Shown here piece after piece: positions 62,380-64,000 of a stretch of DNA of 64,000 nucleotides. Numbering within the stretch: position 1 is the stretch's first letter; each line of letters opens with the position of its first letter. The position numbers and the translations under genes were made by a program. The DNA lies in contig NZ_AQUR01000096.1 in NCBI RefSeq assembly GCF_000372525.1, forward strand, positions 91,096 to 155,095, written 5' to 3'. Source of the DNA: Cupriavidus neocaledonicus (lineage in GTDB: Bacteria; Pseudomonadota; Gammaproteobacteria; Burkholderiales; Burkholderiaceae). The notes beneath the pieces were generated by a model. It made no database searches. It saw only the letters and a list, made by a program, of their open reading frames with translations, and was not told the origin of the DNA.

Positions 62380-63426
62380 TCAGGGGCGCTTGCGCCCCGT
62401 CAAGGCGTCGGGGTTGCGGCTGAAATCCGCCAGGAAGCTCTGCAGGCTGACCACCGGTTCCTGCAGCAGGTGGCGCGGCAGGTCGAACAGCGCGTAGAAG
62501 AATTCTTCCCTGCCTTCGCAGCGCTCGGCCGGCAGGCAGTATTGTTCCCAATCGACGCAGGCCGGCGTGTACATGCCGTTGCCGGGCCAGAAGAACGGCA
62601 CCAGCCGGCCTTCGCGCAGGCCTTCGATCAGGGCCGCGGGGGCATCGTAGGCCTCGGCCGACTCGACCTGCGTCATCAGCCCGGCGCGGGTCTCGATCAC
62701 CATCAGGGTGGCGTGCCCCTGTGCGGTCAGCAGCAGGATGCCGGCGGGATTGGGGTACAGGTAGTACTCGACAAATCCGTAGCGCGCGGTCAGCTGGCGC
62801 ACGCGCTCGGTCATGGCCGGATCGGACAGGAACGAGAACGAATGCCGCGTCAGCAGTTCGCGCAGCGTGCGCGACAGCGTGGCGAAGTACGCCTGCTGCA
62901 TGGCTTCGATTTCCTGGTCCAGCCGCTCCACCATATTGCTGTCGTGCTTTTTCACATAGCGGTCGATCAGCCCGTGGTTGAAGCCTTGCACGGCGATGCT
63001 TTCGTCGGCGGTGCCGGTCAGCAGGATGGTCTTGCACGGCAGGTCCTGCAGCGCCTGGCAGAATTCCAGGCCGTCCATCTGCGGCATCGAATAATCGACC
63101 ACCACCACGCCAGGCTGCAGGAAGCGGTTGACGTCGTGGATCTGGCGGTAGATGCGGTCGATGTCGAGCTGGACCGTGCGGCGCTCGGTCAGGAAGGTCA
63201 GGTCGTCGTGGGTGACGCGCACCGGCAGGAAGCCCGGGAAGCGGGTGGCGTAGGCTTCGCGGATCCACTGCAGCGCTTCGCGCGGGTCGGTGAAGGTGAT
63301 CACGCCGCGCGCGGCATCCATCTGGAACGCCAGGCTGTCGATGAAGGACTTGCTGTCATCCACAAGGACAGTCAGGACCGGGTGATGAAAGACCGACAGA
63401 TTCCTGTCGTGCGGATTGAAGGTCAT
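62380..63426 (-). CDS. response regulator with an insertion in the receiver domain and unknown output domain
   Basis: 348 aa from the ATG at 63426. Receiver residues are present: acidic pair D23-D24 (VLVDDSKSF), phospho-acceptor D111 (VVVVDYSMPQMDGLEF), T137 (ILLTGTAD) and K159/K160 (RYVKKHD). D24 to D111 spans 87 residues against about 44 in CheY, so roughly 40-45 residues (about 62-103, rich in Arg/Asp/Phe) are inserted before the acceptor strand. The output part (about 170-348) shows no HTH or GGDEF; YYLYPNPAGILLLTAQGHATLMVIE looks like an alpha/beta sensing domain. No histidine kinase is nearby. Confidence 0.82.
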   Translation of the reverse strand: MTFNPHDRNLSVFHHPVLTVLVDDSKSFIDSLAFQMDAARGVITFTDPREALQWIREAYATRFPGFLPVRVTHDDLTFLTERRTVQLDIDRIYRQIHDVNRFLQPGVVVVDYSMPQMDGLEFCQALQDLPCKTILLTGTADESIAVQGFNHGLIDRYVKKHDSNMVERLDQEIEAMQQAYFATLSRTLRELLTRHSFSFLSDPAMTERVRQLTARYGFVEYYLYPNPAGILLLTAQGHATLMVIETRAGLMTQVESAEAYDAPAALIEGLREGRLVPFFWPGNGMYTPACVDWEQYCLPAERCEGREEFFYALFDLPRHLLQEPVVSLQSFLADFSRNPDALTGRKRP

Positions 63427-63667
63427 GGAGCGGCGGGCAGGGGTTGGCACAGGCGTGGCGCAAGTGGCAAGCCAGCGTGCGTATTCGCAGGCCAGTATAG
63501 CGCGCCATGGCTGCCTTGCAAGGCACGCCTGGCGGGCAGGGGCCCTGGCGGCGGGATGGCGGGGAAGGCCGGCCCTTGTTTCCGGGGTGGCCGGCGGGGG
63601 ACGACCATGGCCCGCGCCAGGACCGGAAAGATCCCGGCCGGCGCGGGTCGGAGACTGGCCGGAGGCG

Positions 63668-64000
63668 TTAGTCGACCGCCTTGAACATGTCCTCGACCAC
63701 CTTCTTGGCGTCGCCGAACACCATCATGGTCTTGTCCATGTAGAACAGCTCGTTGTCCAGGCCGGCGTAGCCGGCCGCCATCGAGCGCTTGTTGACGATG
63801 ATGGTCTTGGCCTTGTACGCCTCCAGGATCGGCATGCCCGCGATCGGCGACTTGGGATCGGTCTTGGCCGCCGGGTTGACCACGTCGTTGGCGCCCAGCA
63901 CCAGCACCACGTCGGCCTGGCCGAACTCGCTGTTGATGTCTTCCATCTCGAAGACCTGGTCGTACGGCACCTCGGCCTCGGCCAGCAGCACGTTCATGTG
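63668..64000 (-). CDS. pntB: NAD(P) transhydrogenase beta subunit, C-terminal part (cut by window edge)
   Basis: The last 110 codons of PntB; the frame is open to the window edge ([14 protein letters not shown]). This is domain III, which binds NADP(H): [40 protein letters not shown], then [39 protein letters not shown]. The full enzyme is a proton-pumping inner-membrane complex that makes NADPH. pntA and the rest of pntB should lie beyond 64000. Confidence 0.95.
   Translation of the reverse strand, partial: HMNVLLAEAEVPYDQVFEMEDINSEFGQADVVLVLGANDVVNPAAKTDPKSPIAGMPILEAYKAKTIIVNKRSMAAGYAGLDNELFYMDKTMMVFGDAKKVVEDMFKAVD

Overview
The window is a chromosomal stretch of a high-GC betaproteobacterium of the Burkholderiaceae, most likely Cupriavidus or a close relative. 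This rests on the very GC-rich third codon positions, the protein-level look of the housekeeping genes, and several neighbourhoods usual for that group: mpl / tlpA-type thioredoxin / aroQ / accB / accC / prmA / zinc-ribbon protein / tpx / PfkB kinase, tkt-gap, and fur facing bamE-dapB followed by leuS-lptE-holA-proA. The assignment is inference, because no rRNA is present. I found about 64 protein genes, no tRNA or rRNA, no insertion sequence, no prophage and no CRISPR array.

Region 1 to 15.4 kb is mixed accessory metabolism and signalling. It holds an enoyl-CoA hydratase-family protein, a GNAT acetyltransferase, a chemotaxis receptor plus the decayed tail of a second receptor, and between them a small HicA-like / AlpA-like-HTH gene pair. 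It continues with a Bug-type binding protein, a thioesterase, rdgC, two lipoproteins, an aldo/keto reductase, a GntP-type permease, a tautomerase divergent from a LysR regulator, a TonB-dependent siderophore receptor with a candidate Fur site, and a DUF2147 protein.

Region 15.4 to 17.7 kb is the strangest part. About 1.5 kb of low-complexity CG-rich DNA without a convincing gene leads to a strong-looking promoter. A roughly 0.5-kb leader follows, then a histone H1-like Lys/Ala/Pro gene carrying 81-bp tandem repeats, then a run of five hairpins closed by a T-tract.

Region 17.7 to 41 kb is mostly conserved housekeeping. It covers an envelope glycine-zipper lipoprotein, nucleoside kinase, thiol peroxidase, fatty-acid synthesis (accBC), the shikimate enzymes aroQ and aroE, ribosome methylation (prmA), and murein recycling and synthesis (mpl, mtgA). 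It also covers ubiquinone entry (ubiC), a FabG-type reductase, an RNase II-family enzyme, a TonB protein, CorA, a DMT exporter, pyrF, cinA/pncC, pgpA and thiL.

Region 41 to 64 kb holds central carbon metabolism (malic enzyme with a phosphotransacetylase-like domain, transketolase, GAPDH), a secreted barnase-type RNase coupled to a barstar-like inhibitor, rsmE, a LysR regulator, fur, and bamE-dapB-leuS-lptE-holA-proA. It ends with a HemJ/CopD-family membrane protein, a DsbA-fold isomerase, an RlmL-type methyltransferase, a response regulator with an unusual receiver domain, and the cut-off end of pntB.

The best candidates for something undescribed are the HicA-like/AlpA-like pair at 3.4-4.2 kb, the leader and hairpin structures around the histone-like gene, the long corA leader with a possible upstream ORF, the barnase/extended-barstar pair, and the receiver-domain insertion at 63 kb.
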